Shown: in pieces, positions 1 to 6,464 of the stretch
Numbering within the stretch: position 1 is the first letter of the stretch
How the letters are laid out: each line of letters opens with the position of its first letter
Virus record (IMG/VR): IMGVR_UViG_3300030102_000637
Coordinates: 21,168 to 50,082 of that record
From: a virus
Length of the DNA: 28,915 nt
Reading direction: 5' to 3' (one strand)
Made by a program: the position numbers and the translations under genes
Notes under the pieces: generated by a model
What the model was told of the DNA's origin: nothing
The model's database searches: none
Seen by the model: only the letters and a program-made list of their open reading frames with translations

Positions 1-49
1 GGTGCAGGTAAAAAGCATTTTGCTACAGCATAAGATAAGGAGGAGCGAC

Positions 50-304
50 ATGAAAAAAATAATCCACATTAATCAGCACATCATTAAACGTAATGCGAAA
101 ACTGGAGAGCGTAACCCTGTTATTACTTGTAAAACATACAATTCTAATATCTATGGTCACGAGGTTGTTATTAAGGATGAAAATGGCAAAACAGTATGTA
201 CAATAGTATATAGTCCAGACAAGCCACTACCTTGTGGGGCTGTAGTGTGGCTAGAGACAAAAGCAAGGGTAGAAGTAAAAACTGTAGAGGAGACTTTAAA
301 ATGA
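50..304 (+). CDS. Small conserved-type phage protein, unknown function
   Basis: An 84-residue protein starting at the ATG at 50, chosen because a strong Shine-Dalgarno (AAGGAGGAG, 37-45) lies just upstream. The reading frame continues open to the left edge, but that part has no such signal. The protein is basic at the N-terminus (MKKIIHINQHIIKRN) and contains a short beta-rich stretch with YSPDKPL near the middle. It looks like a small, widely shared protein of marine phages, but I cannot assign a function. Its stop overlaps the next start by 4 nt (ATGA), so the two are probably translationally coupled as the head of the early gene run. Confidence 0.75.
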   Translation: MKKIIHINQHIIKRNAKTGERNPVITCKTYNSNIYGHEVVIKDENGKTVCTIVYSPDKPLPCGAVVWLETKARVEVKTVEETLK

Positions 305-447
305 GTAGACCTTCACAAGTAGAAGCATCAAGAGAAGATAGATATAATGAGATATGGACAGAGCTTGTACAAAATGGTATGCCTGTGTATGAAGCTGATG
401 TGCAAGCAGAAATACTTCTATTACAAGAAGAAGAAGAAAGGGATTAG
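301..447 (+). CDS. Small acidic hypothetical protein
   Basis: A 48-residue protein whose ATG overlaps the stop of the upstream gene (ATGA). A GAGGAG motif lies about 10 nt before the start. The product is acidic, probably helical, and ends in a run of glutamates (LLLQEEEERD). No domain is recognised. The frame stays open further upstream, but the overlap and the Shine-Dalgarno argue for the start at 301. The next gene begins 2 nt after its stop, typical of a tightly packed phage operon. Confidence 0.6.
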   Translation: MSRPSQVEASREDRYNEIWTELVQNGMPVYEADVQAEILLLQEEEERD

Positions 448-449
448 AT

Positions 450-653
450 ATGCCAATATGTAATTTTAAAATACCTTGTGAGACTTGTGATGGACAAGGT
501 GAAGTAGCACTAGGTAATGGCAATGATCCGTCTGTTCCAATAGTAGACTGTTATGAATGTGATAGTGGATGGAGAGCAGTAGAGGAAGAATACGAAGATC
601 CTCTAGATGTATTGGATGATTTTCCAGAAGCAGTAAACATTGTTGCTAGTTAG
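450..653 (+). CDS. Small zinc-binding protein with DnaJ-type CxxCxGxG motif
   Basis: A 67-residue protein with two cysteine pairs: CETCDGQGE (a CxxCxGxG motif as in the DnaJ cysteine-rich region) near residues 10-18 and CYEC near 35-38. Together they could hold one zinc ion. The acidic C-terminal third contains the pattern WRxxEEEYEDPLDxxDD, which recurs almost unchanged near the N-terminus of the DUF932 protein at 1797-2717. That suggests a shared binding peptide. The zinc knuckle is visible in the sequence; any role as a protein-interaction or chaperone-like factor is inference. The gene starts 2 nt after the previous stop. Confidence 0.7.
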   Translation: MPICNFKIPCETCDGQGEVALGNGNDPSVPIVDCYECDSGWRAVEEEYEDPLDVLDDFPEAVNIVAS

Positions 654-663
654 GAGAAATAAA

Positions 664-885
664 ATGGTTAAATATAAAGTATACGTTAGATGTAATACTC
701 AATACAGAATATATGTCACTGCAAAAGATGAAGATGAAGCACAAGAAATAATTAATAAGATTAAAATAGATTTTACAAAACCTTTAATATCTGATAATTA
801 TAAACCTAAAAATGTAGGAAAGATTGTTGAGTCAGAAAATTTCAACATAGAAGTACAGGAGTTGAAGATTGACAAAGAGTTCTAA
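664..885 (+). CDS. Small hypothetical protein
   Basis: A 73-residue protein starting at the ATG at 664, preceded by TAGGAGA at 652-658. An upstream in-frame start at 640 lies inside the previous gene and has no ribosome site. The product begins with a beta strand (VKYKVYVR), followed by an acidic helix with the pattern AKDEDEAQEI. This resembles many small alpha/beta phage proteins, but no family is assigned. The 3' end overlaps the next small ORF. Confidence 0.65.
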   Translation: MVKYKVYVRCNTQYRIYVTAKDEDEAQEIINKIKIDFTKPLISDNYKPKNVGKIVESENFNIEVQELKIDKEF

Positions 886-898
886 AGAGGTGTATACT
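869..898 (+). promoter_or_regulatory. Possible sigma70-type promoter inside gene ends
   Basis: TTGACA at 869-874 is followed after 18 nt by TATACT (893-898), with TG directly before it. The match is good, but the element lies inside coding sequence and its first three bases are also the likely TTG start of the ORF at 869. Low confidence. Confidence 0.25.
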
Positions 899-994
899 TC
901 TGCTAAGATTGCAGAACTAGAAGAGAGATTAAAAAAATTAGAGTACATGATACCAATTATTTATAATTGTCTAACAGAAGGAGATAAAAAATGA
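869..994 (+). CDS. Tiny coiled-coil-like protein, TTG start
   Basis: A 41-residue ORF read from the TTG at 869. A CAGGAG Shine-Dalgarno (856-861) lies at a 7-nt spacing, and the stop overlaps the next ATG by 4 nt (ATGA at 991-994). The middle (residues about 12-27, AKIAELEERLKKLEYM) has a heptad-like leucine/isoleucine pattern suggesting a short helix or coiled coil. It fills what would otherwise be a roughly 100-nt gap in a gene run with almost no gaps. Function unknown. Confidence 0.5.
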   Translation: MTKSSKEVYTSAKIAELEERLKKLEYMIPIIYNCLTEGDKK

Positions 995-1194
995 CAAAGT
1001 TAACAGTACACGGCACAGAAAATATTAAAATTTCAGAGTCCCTACATAACTGGGGAAGATGTATCACTGTATCAATAACAAGTGAAGATTATAGTGGACA
1101 TTCAACCACAACAGATATAGAATTATTTACTAACGATCCTAAGAAATCTCTTCGTGACTATATTTCAGAAGAAGAAGTAGAGGTGATAGTCTAA
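991..1194 (+). CDS. Small hypothetical protein
   Basis: A 67-residue protein with a clear GAAGGAG ribosome site about 7 nt before the ATG. Its start overlaps the upstream tiny ORF and its stop overlaps the next ORF (TAATG). Sequence such as TKLTVHGTENIKI and ITVSITSEDYSG suggests mostly beta strands with an acidic C-terminus. No family is recognised. Confidence 0.65.
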   Translation: MTKLTVHGTENIKISESLHNWGRCITVSITSEDYSGHSTTTDIELFTNDPKKSLRDYISEEEVEVIV

Positions 1195-1358
1195 TGCAAT
1201 TAGATACAGCTATGTACAATCATCTTCAAAGTTTACAAAAAGAAGTAGAGATATTAAAAAATAAAATTGATCCCAAGATTGGAGGTCAGGGGCATATACA
1301 CACTACTATAAACACATTAGAGCATAGAATAAAGGAGATAATAAATGAAAACCTTTGA
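1194..1358 (+). CDS. Tiny helical hypothetical protein
   Basis: A 54-residue ORF starting at an ATG that shares its A with the previous stop (TAATG) and running 14 nt into the next gene. It is predicted to be largely helical, with heptad-like stretches (LQSLQKEVEILKNKI and INTLEHRIKEII) separated by a glycine-rich link (IGGQGH). That would allow a helical hairpin or an oligomeric coiled coil. It fills the space between two better supported genes. Function unknown. Confidence 0.5.
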   Translation: MQLDTAMYNHLQSLQKEVEILKNKIDPKIGGQGHIHTTINTLEHRIKEIINENL

Positions 1359-1527
1359 GGTAACATTTGATAATGGTCAAACACATACTATAAAAGTAGA
1401 TGACTGGAAATCTGTTACAGAATCAGTAATAGAATCATTAAAAAAGATAGATAATTCTGGTCTATATGAACCTTGGACTGTCATGAGTATCATACAAAGG
1501 AGAGAGGAAAATGGCACGACTATTTAA
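1345..1527 (+). CDS. Small hypothetical protein
   Basis: A 60-residue protein starting 8 nt after an AAAGGAGAT ribosome site. It opens with two short beta strands (KTFEVTFDNGQTHTIKV) and a helix (SVTESVIESLKKI). It overlaps both neighbours by 14-17 nt. No domain is recognised. Confidence 0.6.
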   Translation: MKTFEVTFDNGQTHTIKVDDWKSVTESVIESLKKIDNSGLYEPWTVMSIIQRREENGTTI

Positions 1528-1792
1528 ACACTCTTCATCTTTAAGACAAGATGTGTTATTATTATTTGATGAAGGTTTAACTGCTACACAAGTGGCAAAG
1601 ATAATAAATAAAAGATTTAGATCAGAAACACTAGGTAATTTATCTAAATGTGCGGCACTAGGTATTAAGTGGAGAGCAGGTAAGTGTAAGAAAAATAATT
1701 ACTCTTATGACTATCCATCTAGAAAGCCTAGACAATTTAAAAATGAAGATGAAGTTTCTATAAACCGTTTACAAACTGCATTGAGAGGGTAA
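1511..1792 (+). CDS. GcrA-like helix-turn-helix DNA-binding protein
   Basis: A 93-residue protein with a helix-turn-helix at residues about 12-52. The pattern (LLLFDEGLTATQVAKIIN, then a second helix ending in CAALGIKWR) resembles the DNA-binding part of GcrA. GcrA is an alphaproteobacterial cell-cycle regulator that recruits sigma70 RNA polymerase at methylated sites. The C-terminal part is basic and rich in Lys, Arg and Tyr, and could add DNA contacts. A phage copy could redirect host transcription or regulate early genes. The motif is visible in the sequence; the role is inference. The start has an AAAGGAGAGAGG ribosome site. It precedes the DUF932 gene by 4 nt. Confidence 0.65.
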   Translation: MARLFKHSSSLRQDVLLLFDEGLTATQVAKIINKRFRSETLGNLSKCAALGIKWRAGKCKKNNYSYDYPSRKPRQFKNEDEVSINRLQTALRG

Positions 1793-1796
1793 TAAA

Positions 1797-2717
1797 ATGC
1801 AACAATTACTTGATATGAATAGAGATATTATGTTTTCTGTACATGAGCAAAATGTACATGGCATGAATGGATTATATGCACCAGACATGAAGATGTTGTG
1901 GCGTGGTCCAGAAGAAGAATATGAAGATCCTCTAGACTTACAAGATGATCACGATGTATCACGTAAACGTAATTATATATCTGTAGTAAATAAAAAATAC
2001 CATGTAGTACAGAACATAGAAATATTAGAACCACTACAAGAACAGATGATAAATTACTTTGATCCTATTGTATTAGAAGATGTACAGATTAAAGATACTA
2101 TACTTAAAAATGGTAGAGAATGTTATTCTGAATACATCTTTCCTAAAATTAAACATGGTATTGAAACTGACGTAGGACATAAGACTGAGTTTGGTCTACG
2201 TTTTGTCATGAAAAATAGTTTTGATGGTAAGGGATCAGTAGTCATGTGGTCTGGTCTAATAGATTTCTTCTGCACCAATGGTACAGTCACAGGTAAGTAT
2301 GATGTAACTCGTAAGAGGCACAGCCGTAACTTTAATACAGATGGTTTTATAAATGCTTTTGAAGTTACTATGAATAATCATAAAGAAATTGTTGATGGTT
2401 ATCAGAGACTAGCAGATAAGAAAGTAAAGCATGAACAAGTTGTGAACTTGTTTAATACTCTTACTAAAGTTAAAGATAGATTAAGGTCTGGTACACTTTC
2501 AGAGAAACTATCTAATCAGTACAATGTTGAGAGATATACTCGTGGTGATAATGCTTTTGCTGTAATGTCTGCCATGACACACTATGCCTCTCATGGTACA
2601 GGTGCATTTAACTTGACTCGTACTGGAGATCAGGGTACACTTTACAAACGTCAAGAGAAAGTAACTAACTGGTTACGTTCTGATACTTGGAAAGAGTTTG
2701 TCGCTGAAGCTGCATAA
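1797..2717 (+). CDS. DUF932-family phage/plasmid protein
   Basis: A 306-residue protein. The segment from residue about 60 onward (NYISVVNKKYHVVQN, then TEFGLRFVMKNSFDGKGS and FFCTNGTV) has the look of the DUF932 family, found in phages and plasmids and of unknown biochemical function. The first ~55 residues are an extra N-terminal part that carries WRxxEEEYEDPLDxxDD, also present in the protein at 450-653. A GAGAGGG motif lies upstream of the start. This is the last gene before a strong terminator, so it closes the first transcription block. Early position in marine phages suggests a role in DNA replication or host takeover, but this is not established. Confidence 0.75.
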   Translation: MQQLLDMNRDIMFSVHEQNVHGMNGLYAPDMKMLWRGPEEEYEDPLDLQDDHDVSRKRNYISVVNKKYHVVQNIEILEPLQEQMINYFDPIVLEDVQIKDTILKNGRECYSEYIFPKIKHGIETDVGHKTEFGLRFVMKNSFDGKGSVVMWSGLIDFFCTNGTVTGKYDVTRKRHSRNFNTDGFINAFEVTMNNHKEIVDGYQRLADKKVKHEQVVNLFNTLTKVKDRLRSGTLSEKLSNQYNVERYTRGDNAFAVMSAMTHYASHGTGAFNLTRTGDQGTLYKRQEKVTNWLRSDTWKEFVAEAA

Positions 2718-2729
2718 TGCAGTAAACTA

Positions 2730-2776
2730 TGGAAGGTAAAGACTTATTAATTTAAGTTTTTACTTTCCACTTTTTT
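2730..2776 (+). terminator. Strong rho-independent terminator
   Basis: The arms at 2730-2746 and 2753-2769 form a 17-bp stem with two G-T pairs and a 6-nt loop (TTAATT). The stem is followed by C and six Ts (2771-2776). It lies 12 nt after the DUF932 stop and ends the first transcription block. Confidence 0.85.
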
Positions 2777-2786
2777 ATGATATAAT
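2759..2786 (+). promoter_or_regulatory. Sigma70-like promoter overlapping the terminator
   Basis: A perfect -10 (TATAAT, 2781-2786) sits 16 nt after TTTACT (2759-2764, 4/6 match to TTGACA). The -35 lies in the descending arm of the terminator hairpin, so transcription can stop and restart in one compact element. The predicted start (~2793) is only 2-5 nt before the next gene's ATGs. Confidence 0.55.
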
Positions 2787-2794
2787 AGAGGTTC

Positions 2795-3025
2795 ATGATG
2801 AAGATTCCTACATTTAAAAACAGAAAACAAATAGATAATTATCTTAGAGATAAGGACTCTGACCCAATAGTTTTGAGTGCTCTTGATGAGTATGTAAATT
2901 ATCCTGCTTTTGGTTGTTCACTAGATCTTATAAATTATGATGATTTAAATGGTTGGATAGAGTACCAAGTAGATATGTTTTGGTCTGGATACGAGGAGTA
3001 TATTAATGACACTCTCAATGCGTGA
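2795..3025 (+). CDS. Small acidic hypothetical protein
   Basis: A 76-residue acidic protein with the pattern NYDDLNGWIEYQVDMFWSGY in its C-terminal half and a helical N-terminus. Two consecutive ATGs (2795 and 2798) are possible starts. AGAGG at 2786-2790 could serve as a ribosome site. If the -10 at 2781-2786 is used, the mRNA would begin so close to the ATG that translation would be leaderless or nearly so. No family is recognised. Confidence 0.6.
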   Translation: MMKIPTFKNRKQIDNYLRDKDSDPIVLSALDEYVNYPAFGCSLDLINYDDLNGWIEYQVDMFWSGYEEYINDTLNA

Positions 3026-3152
3026 AGCTGTAGAAGAAGCACTAGAAGTTCTTCAGATGTTATATCTAAATGGTGATATAAAAATAAAAGATAAAGATAA
3101 TCTTGCTGAAGTTATACACACGTTTAATTGTTACTTAGATGAGGGAAATTAA
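3006..3152 (+). CDS. Tiny helical hypothetical protein
   Basis: A 48-residue ORF with a GAGGAG ribosome site (2993-2998) 7 nt before the ATG. It overlaps the end of the previous gene by 20 nt and stops 1 nt before the next ATG. The N-terminal half is a long amphipathic helix (MREAVEEALEVLQML). No family is recognised. Confidence 0.5.
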   Translation: MTLSMREAVEEALEVLQMLYLNGDIKIKDKDNLAEVIHTFNCYLDEGN

Positions 3153-3153
3153 A

Positions 3154-3519
3154 ATGACAAATAAAGAAGGATATTATAAATACATTGGTATACCAAGTAG
3201 CACATACGATGATGGTGACTACGCAGTTACTTTTGAGATTAGTGGTGCTAAAAGTCACAAAGATGCAGTAGAAAAGATGTTGGAGATAGTGTATGGTGAT
3301 GAAGCGGAAAAATATGACCAATATTTTGTAAATGTTGTAGATCTTAAAGCTGATAAAGAGTGTAGTCCTGTAGATATATACAGTGGTATAGATATGGATG
3401 AAGACGATGAAGAAGCCGAGAAGTATTTGGTTGCTGAATTTTGGCCTGAAGATTTTAAATATCAATGGCCTAATGAAAACGTAAATGATTATCGTACCAA
3501 CTCTCGTTTTATTGAGTGA
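3154..3519 (+). CDS. Acidic hypothetical protein
   Basis: A 121-residue acidic protein. The start at 3154 is preferred over an in-frame ATG at 3139 because GAGGG (3140-3144) is correctly placed for it. The protein has an N-terminal beta-rich segment (YYKYIGIPSSTYDDG), an alpha/beta part, and a strongly acidic stretch with MDEDDEEAEK. No family is recognised. Its stop overlaps a GTG at 3516 of the next frame. Confidence 0.65.
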   Translation: MTNKEGYYKYIGIPSSTYDDGDYAVTFEISGAKSHKDAVEKMLEIVYGDEAEKYDQYFVNVVDLKADKECSPVDIYSGIDMDEDDEEAEKYLVAEFWPEDFKYQWPNENVNDYRTNSRFIE

Positions 3520-3524
3520 ATATT

Positions 3525-3725
3525 ATGACTAAGTTTATAATTACTCAATATGAAAATAGAATTGTTACACATCTAAGAGATTTTGATGTGCTCATATCTG
3601 AGGAAGATGAAACTATATGTAGTTTTAATTCTTATGAAGAAGCCGCAGCATATTTATTAGATGAAGGAGTACCATTTGTTAATGGTAGATTTCTAAATAA
3701 TGTAGCTATAGAGAGGTTACAATGA
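3525..3725 (+). CDS. Small hypothetical protein
   Basis: A 66-residue protein read from the ATG at 3525. A GTG at 3516 is also in frame, but the only ribosome-site-like GAG (3514-3516) suits 3525 better. It contains a beta segment (TKFIITQYENRIVTHL) and a helix with SYEEAAAYLLDEG. It overlaps the following hydrolase gene by 4 nt (ATGA), so the two are probably translationally coupled. Confidence 0.6.
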   Translation: MTKFIITQYENRIVTHLRDFDVLISEEDETICSFNSYEEAAAYLLDEGVPFVNGRFLNNVAIERLQ

Positions 3726-4222
3726 AAATTAATTATCAAGTAGTATTAGGATTACTTATTAGTACATTAATGATTGTTCTAATAACTAGTAAACCTAAAG
3801 CAGATGATTTATCTTGTCTTTCAGAGGCAATATATTTTGAATCAAGATCAGAAAGTTTTGTGGCACAGTTAGCAGTGGCTAACGTAGTTATAGAAAGAGT
3901 TAGAAGCCCTAGTTATCCTAATACAATATGTGAAGTTGTCCATCAAGGTAGATATATTAATGGTAGACCTGTAAGAAATAAATGCCACTTCTCTTACTGG
4001 TGTGATGGTAAACCAGAAAGAATACACAATACAAAAGCATATAAGAAAGCAGTAGATGCTGCCACTCTTGCCATGAATGGTGTTTATGTAGAACCCACAA
4101 TGGGTGCTACTCACTACCATGCAAATTATGTATCACCTAATTGGAGCATGAGTCCTAACTTTCAAATGCTTGGTATGATAGGCACACATATATTCTATGT
4201 TGACAGTACAGTATTAAAATGA
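3722..4222 (+). CDS. SleB-type cell wall hydrolase (Hydrolase_2), exported
   Basis: A 166-residue peptidoglycan hydrolase of the SleB/Hydrolase_2 family. The diagnostic CLSEAIYFE at residues 32-40 includes the likely catalytic Glu35. It is followed by QLAVANVVIERV (residues 49-60), CHFSYWCDG (88-96) and a C-terminal GATHYHA. Residues 6-22 form a single hydrophobic segment after a Lys, followed by SKPKADD. This could be a cleaved signal peptide or a signal-anchor-release segment. The substrate is expected to be the glycan strand of murein in the periplasm. It is far from the holin (20592) and on the opposite strand from the M15 peptidase (22939), so the lysis functions are dispersed. GAGAGG provides the ribosome site. 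Confidence 0.85.
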   Translation: MKINYQVVLGLLISTLMIVLITSKPKADDLSCLSEAIYFESRSESFVAQLAVANVVIERVRSPSYPNTICEVVHQGRYINGRPVRNKCHFSYWCDGKPERIHNTKAYKKAVDAATLAMNGVYVEPTMGATHYHANYVSPNWSMSPNFQMLGMIGTHIFYVDSTVLK

Positions 4223-4362
4223 TAGAACATAAACATATTAAACAACTAAAAGATATAATAAAAAAAAGAGATGAAGAGATTAGAGATTTGCGTAAAAGAC
4301 TATCTCAGTATGAAAAAGATAATAGGAATAAATGGGTTGAAGTACATGACAAAAATTTATGA
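4219..4362 (+). CDS. Tiny coiled-coil protein
   Basis: A 47-residue ORF starting with a 4-nt overlap (ATGA) with the hydrolase gene. It is highly charged and helical; residues about 5-33 (KHIKQLKDIIKKRDEEIRD onward) form a plausible coiled coil. It sits directly after a cell wall hydrolase, but it has no transmembrane segment, so a spanin role is not supported. Function unknown. Confidence 0.5.
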   Translation: MIEHKHIKQLKDIIKKRDEEIRDLRKRLSQYEKDNRNKWVEVHDKNL

Positions 4363-4513
4363 TTTTGATTACTACAGAATAAAGAAAGAAGAAAGTTTAA
4401 GAAACTCTTTAGGTATAAACAAAGAAACTTGGATTGACATGAAGGAACATGGTTACGATCCCACCAACTCATATGATAGAAAAGAATATGCAGAGGAATT
4501 TTTAGATGGTTAA
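4346..4513 (+). CDS. Small hypothetical protein
   Basis: A 55-residue protein from the ATG at 4346. The frame is open further upstream (in-frame ATGs at 4271 and 4310), but those starts would overlap the preceding ORF deeply and lack a good ribosome site. Tyr-rich N-terminus (TKIYDFDYYRIKKEE), then a charged helical part and SYDRKEYAEEFLDG at the end. No family is recognised. Confidence 0.5.
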   Translation: MTKIYDFDYYRIKKEESLRNSLGINKETWIDMKEHGYDPTNSYDRKEYAEEFLDG

Positions 4514-4688
4514 AAATATTTGGGATAAAGAAAGAAATGACATCTTTAGAGATCTTACAAGACAGTATGAAGAAGAAGGTTACTCTCTTAAAGATGCTAA
4601 ACGTCTTGCTAAAAAAGAGGTTGATGAAGTTATGGAAGATAAAGAAGATATAGTAAATTATTTATTAAGCGATGATCTGTTTGAATAG
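4506..4688 (+). CDS. Small charged hypothetical protein
   Basis: A 60-residue highly charged helical protein. It contains RQYEEEGYSLKDAKRLAKKE, a pattern often seen in small phage proteins (an acidic-basic helix pair), and ends acidic. AGAGGAA about 6 nt upstream can act as the ribosome site. It overlaps the preceding gene by 8 nt. No family is recognised. Confidence 0.6.
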   Translation: MVKNIWDKERNDIFRDLTRQYEEEGYSLKDAKRLAKKEVDEVMEDKEDIVNYLLSDDLFE

Positions 4689-4690
4689 TT

Positions 4691-4831
4691 ATGTGGAAAT
4701 TATCTATTAATAGTAAATTACTATCTTTAAATTTTAAAACTAAAAAACAAGCTAAAGAGGAGATAGATAATAGAGCAGGACTACTTAAATATCTAGGGGT
4801 AAATAATGTATACAGGATTAAAAGAATATGA
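4691..4831 (+). CDS. Tiny basic hypothetical protein
   Basis: A 46-residue basic ORF filling the gap before the primase gene and overlapping its start by 26 nt. It reads as a beta pair followed by a Lys-rich helix (TKKQAKEEIDNRAGLLKYLG). The ribosome site is weak, so it could be spurious, but the packing of this region supports it. Confidence 0.35.
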   Translation: MWKLSINSKLLSLNFKTKKQAKEEIDNRAGLLKYLGVNNVYRIKRI

Positions 4832-6464
4832 TAAAGATAACTCTCGTGCTATTAGCCGCAAGCCTTGCTTTAAATGTGATTCAAGTGATGCTAATGTAGA
4901 ATATGATGACGGCCATCATTTTTGTTACAGTTGCGAGACATACTTCCCACCAAACTATAAATCAGAGGGCAACATGATACAACAACAGAAATCGTATCAA
5001 CTTAATAAAAATAAATCTTTTAACTTTTCAGCGATAGCTGACAGAAAAATCAGTGAGAAAACTTGCAGAGAGTATGGTGTTACTGTTTCTATGCAAGGAT
5101 CTATGATTACTGATCACCAATATAAATACTACGACAAAGATAACAATCACATAGCCACAAAATTTAGACAGACACAGAGTAAAAAGTTTTATTCTGAAGG
5201 TAACATGTCTGGTGCAGTTTTGTTTGGGCAGAATAAGTTTAATCAAGGTGGTAAATACATTACTGTGTGCGAAGGTGAGTTAGATGCTATGTCTGCTTAC
5301 GAGTTACTAGGTTCTAAATGGCCTGTCGTATCTATCAAGAATGGTGCGACATCTGCATTGAAGAACTGTCAACAAGCTCTGGATTACTTAAATAAGTTTG
5401 ATCAGATTGTTCTATGCTTTGACAATGACAAGCAGGGCAGAGAAGCAGAACAAAAAGTAGCTAAGTTATTTGAACCTAATAAATGTAAGATTATGAGTCT
5501 TGATCTGAAAGATGCTAATGAGTATCTAAAAACAGGGCAACGTGAGAAGTTTGTTAATACATGGTGGAATGCCAGAACATACACACCAGTAGGTATAATT
5601 AATCTAGCTGATCTTGGTGCATCTCTTTATGATGAAAAGGTAAATGAGACTTGTCTCTATCCTTGGTCTAAGATGAATGAAAAGACATATGGTATGCGTA
5701 CTGGTGAATTAATTACATTCACCTCTGGTGCAGGTATGGGTAAGTCCAGTATCATGCGAGAGCTTATGCATCATATTATGTCTAACACACAGGATAACAT
5801 TGGTGTGTTAGCTCTTGAAGAGAACACTCGCAATACCGCATTTAATATTATGAGTGTTGAAGCTAATGCTAGACTGTACATAAAAGAGATACGTGATCAG
5901 TATACACAAGAGCAGTTAAGTAATTGGCAAAATAAAACTATTGGATCTGGTAGGTTCTTTGCCTTTGATCATTTTGGTTCTATTGAGAACGATGAGATAC
6001 TAGATCGTGTAAGGTACATGGCCAAAGCTCTTGAATGTAAATGGGTATTCTTAGATCACTTATCTATTCTTGTATCAGGTCAAGAAGATAATGGTGATGA
6101 ACGTAAGTCTATAGATATTCTTATGACTAAGCTACGATCTCTTGTAGAGGAAACAGGCATAGCTCTATTGCTTGTCAGTCATCTACGTAGACCATCAGGT
6201 GATCGTGGTCATGAGGATGGGCGTGAGGTATCGCTTTCACATCTACGTGGCTCTGCTTCTATTGCTCACTTATCTGATGCAGTGATCGCACTAGAGCGTA
6301 ACCAACAAGCAGACGATGATGTAGAAGCTAACACCACTACCATACGTATTCTAAAGAATAGATATACTGGTGACACTGGTGTAGCTTGTCACTTGCATTA
6401 TGATAAAGACTCTGGTAGAATGTCACAGATTGATAACCCATTAATGGATAATGAAGATGACTAA
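4806..6464 (+). CDS. T7 gp4-like DNA primase-helicase
   Basis: A 552-residue bifunctional replicative primase-helicase. A zinc-binding domain uses C21, C24, C40 and C43. The TOPRIM primase core has EGELDA (157 onward) and DND (206-208). A linker leads to the RecA-like hexameric helicase with Walker A SGAGMGKSS (307-315), Walker B ending in D417 (VFLD), and LLLVSHLRRPSG plus SLSHLRGSASI in the C-terminal half. The C-terminus is acidic (DNPLMDNEDD), as in T7 gp4, where the tail binds DNA polymerase. It synthesises primers and unwinds DNA at the phage fork, working with the polymerase at 6924 and SSB at 8659. AGGGGT precedes the ATG. A second ribosome site and ATG at codon 57 may give a zinc-less short form. 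Confidence 0.95.
   Translation: MYTGLKEYDKDNSRAISRKPCFKCDSSDANVEYDDGHHFCYSCETYFPPNYKSEGNMIQQQKSYQLNKNKSFNFSAIADRKISEKTCREYGVTVSMQGSMITDHQYKYYDKDNNHIATKFRQTQSKKFYSEGNMSGAVLFGQNKFNQGGKYITVCEGELDAMSAYELLGSKWPVVSIKNGATSALKNCQQALDYLNKFDQIVLCFDNDKQGREAEQKVAKLFEPNKCKIMSLDLKDANEYLKTGQREKFVNTWWNARTYTPVGIINLADLGASLYDEKVNETCLYPWSKMNEKTYGMRTGELITFTSGAGMGKSSIMRELMHHIMSNTQDNIGVLALEENTRNTAFNIMSVEANARLYIKEIRDQYTQEQLSNWQNKTIGSGRFFAFDHFGSIENDEILDRVRYMAKALECKWVFLDHLSILVSGQEDNGDERKSIDILMTKLRSLVEETGIALLLVSHLRRPSGDRGHEDGREVSLSHLRGSASIAHLSDAVIALERNQQADDDVEANTTTIRILKNRYTGDTGVACHLHYDKDSGRMSQIDNPLMDNEDD
4963..4976 (+). promoter_or_regulatory. Possible internal ribosome site and start for a short helicase form
   Basis: AGAGGG (4963-4968) is followed after 5 nt by the in-frame ATG of Met57, just past the zinc-binding domain. 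In T7, an internal start at Met64 of gene 4 yields the 4B helicase lacking the zinc domain; the layout here matches. Production of the short form is inference. Confidence 0.5.

Noticed and set aside
450-653. DnaJ co-chaperone
   Set aside because: Only one CxxCxGxG and one CxxC are present; there is no J-domain, and the protein is 67 residues. A zinc knuckle is the most that can be said.
3124-3465. Minus-strand open frame of 113 codons opposite the acidic protein gene
   Set aside because: It lies antisense to a well supported gene with a ribosome site, is rich in Ile/Phe/Tyr as expected from the complement of an acidic AT-rich gene, and has no ribosome site of its own.
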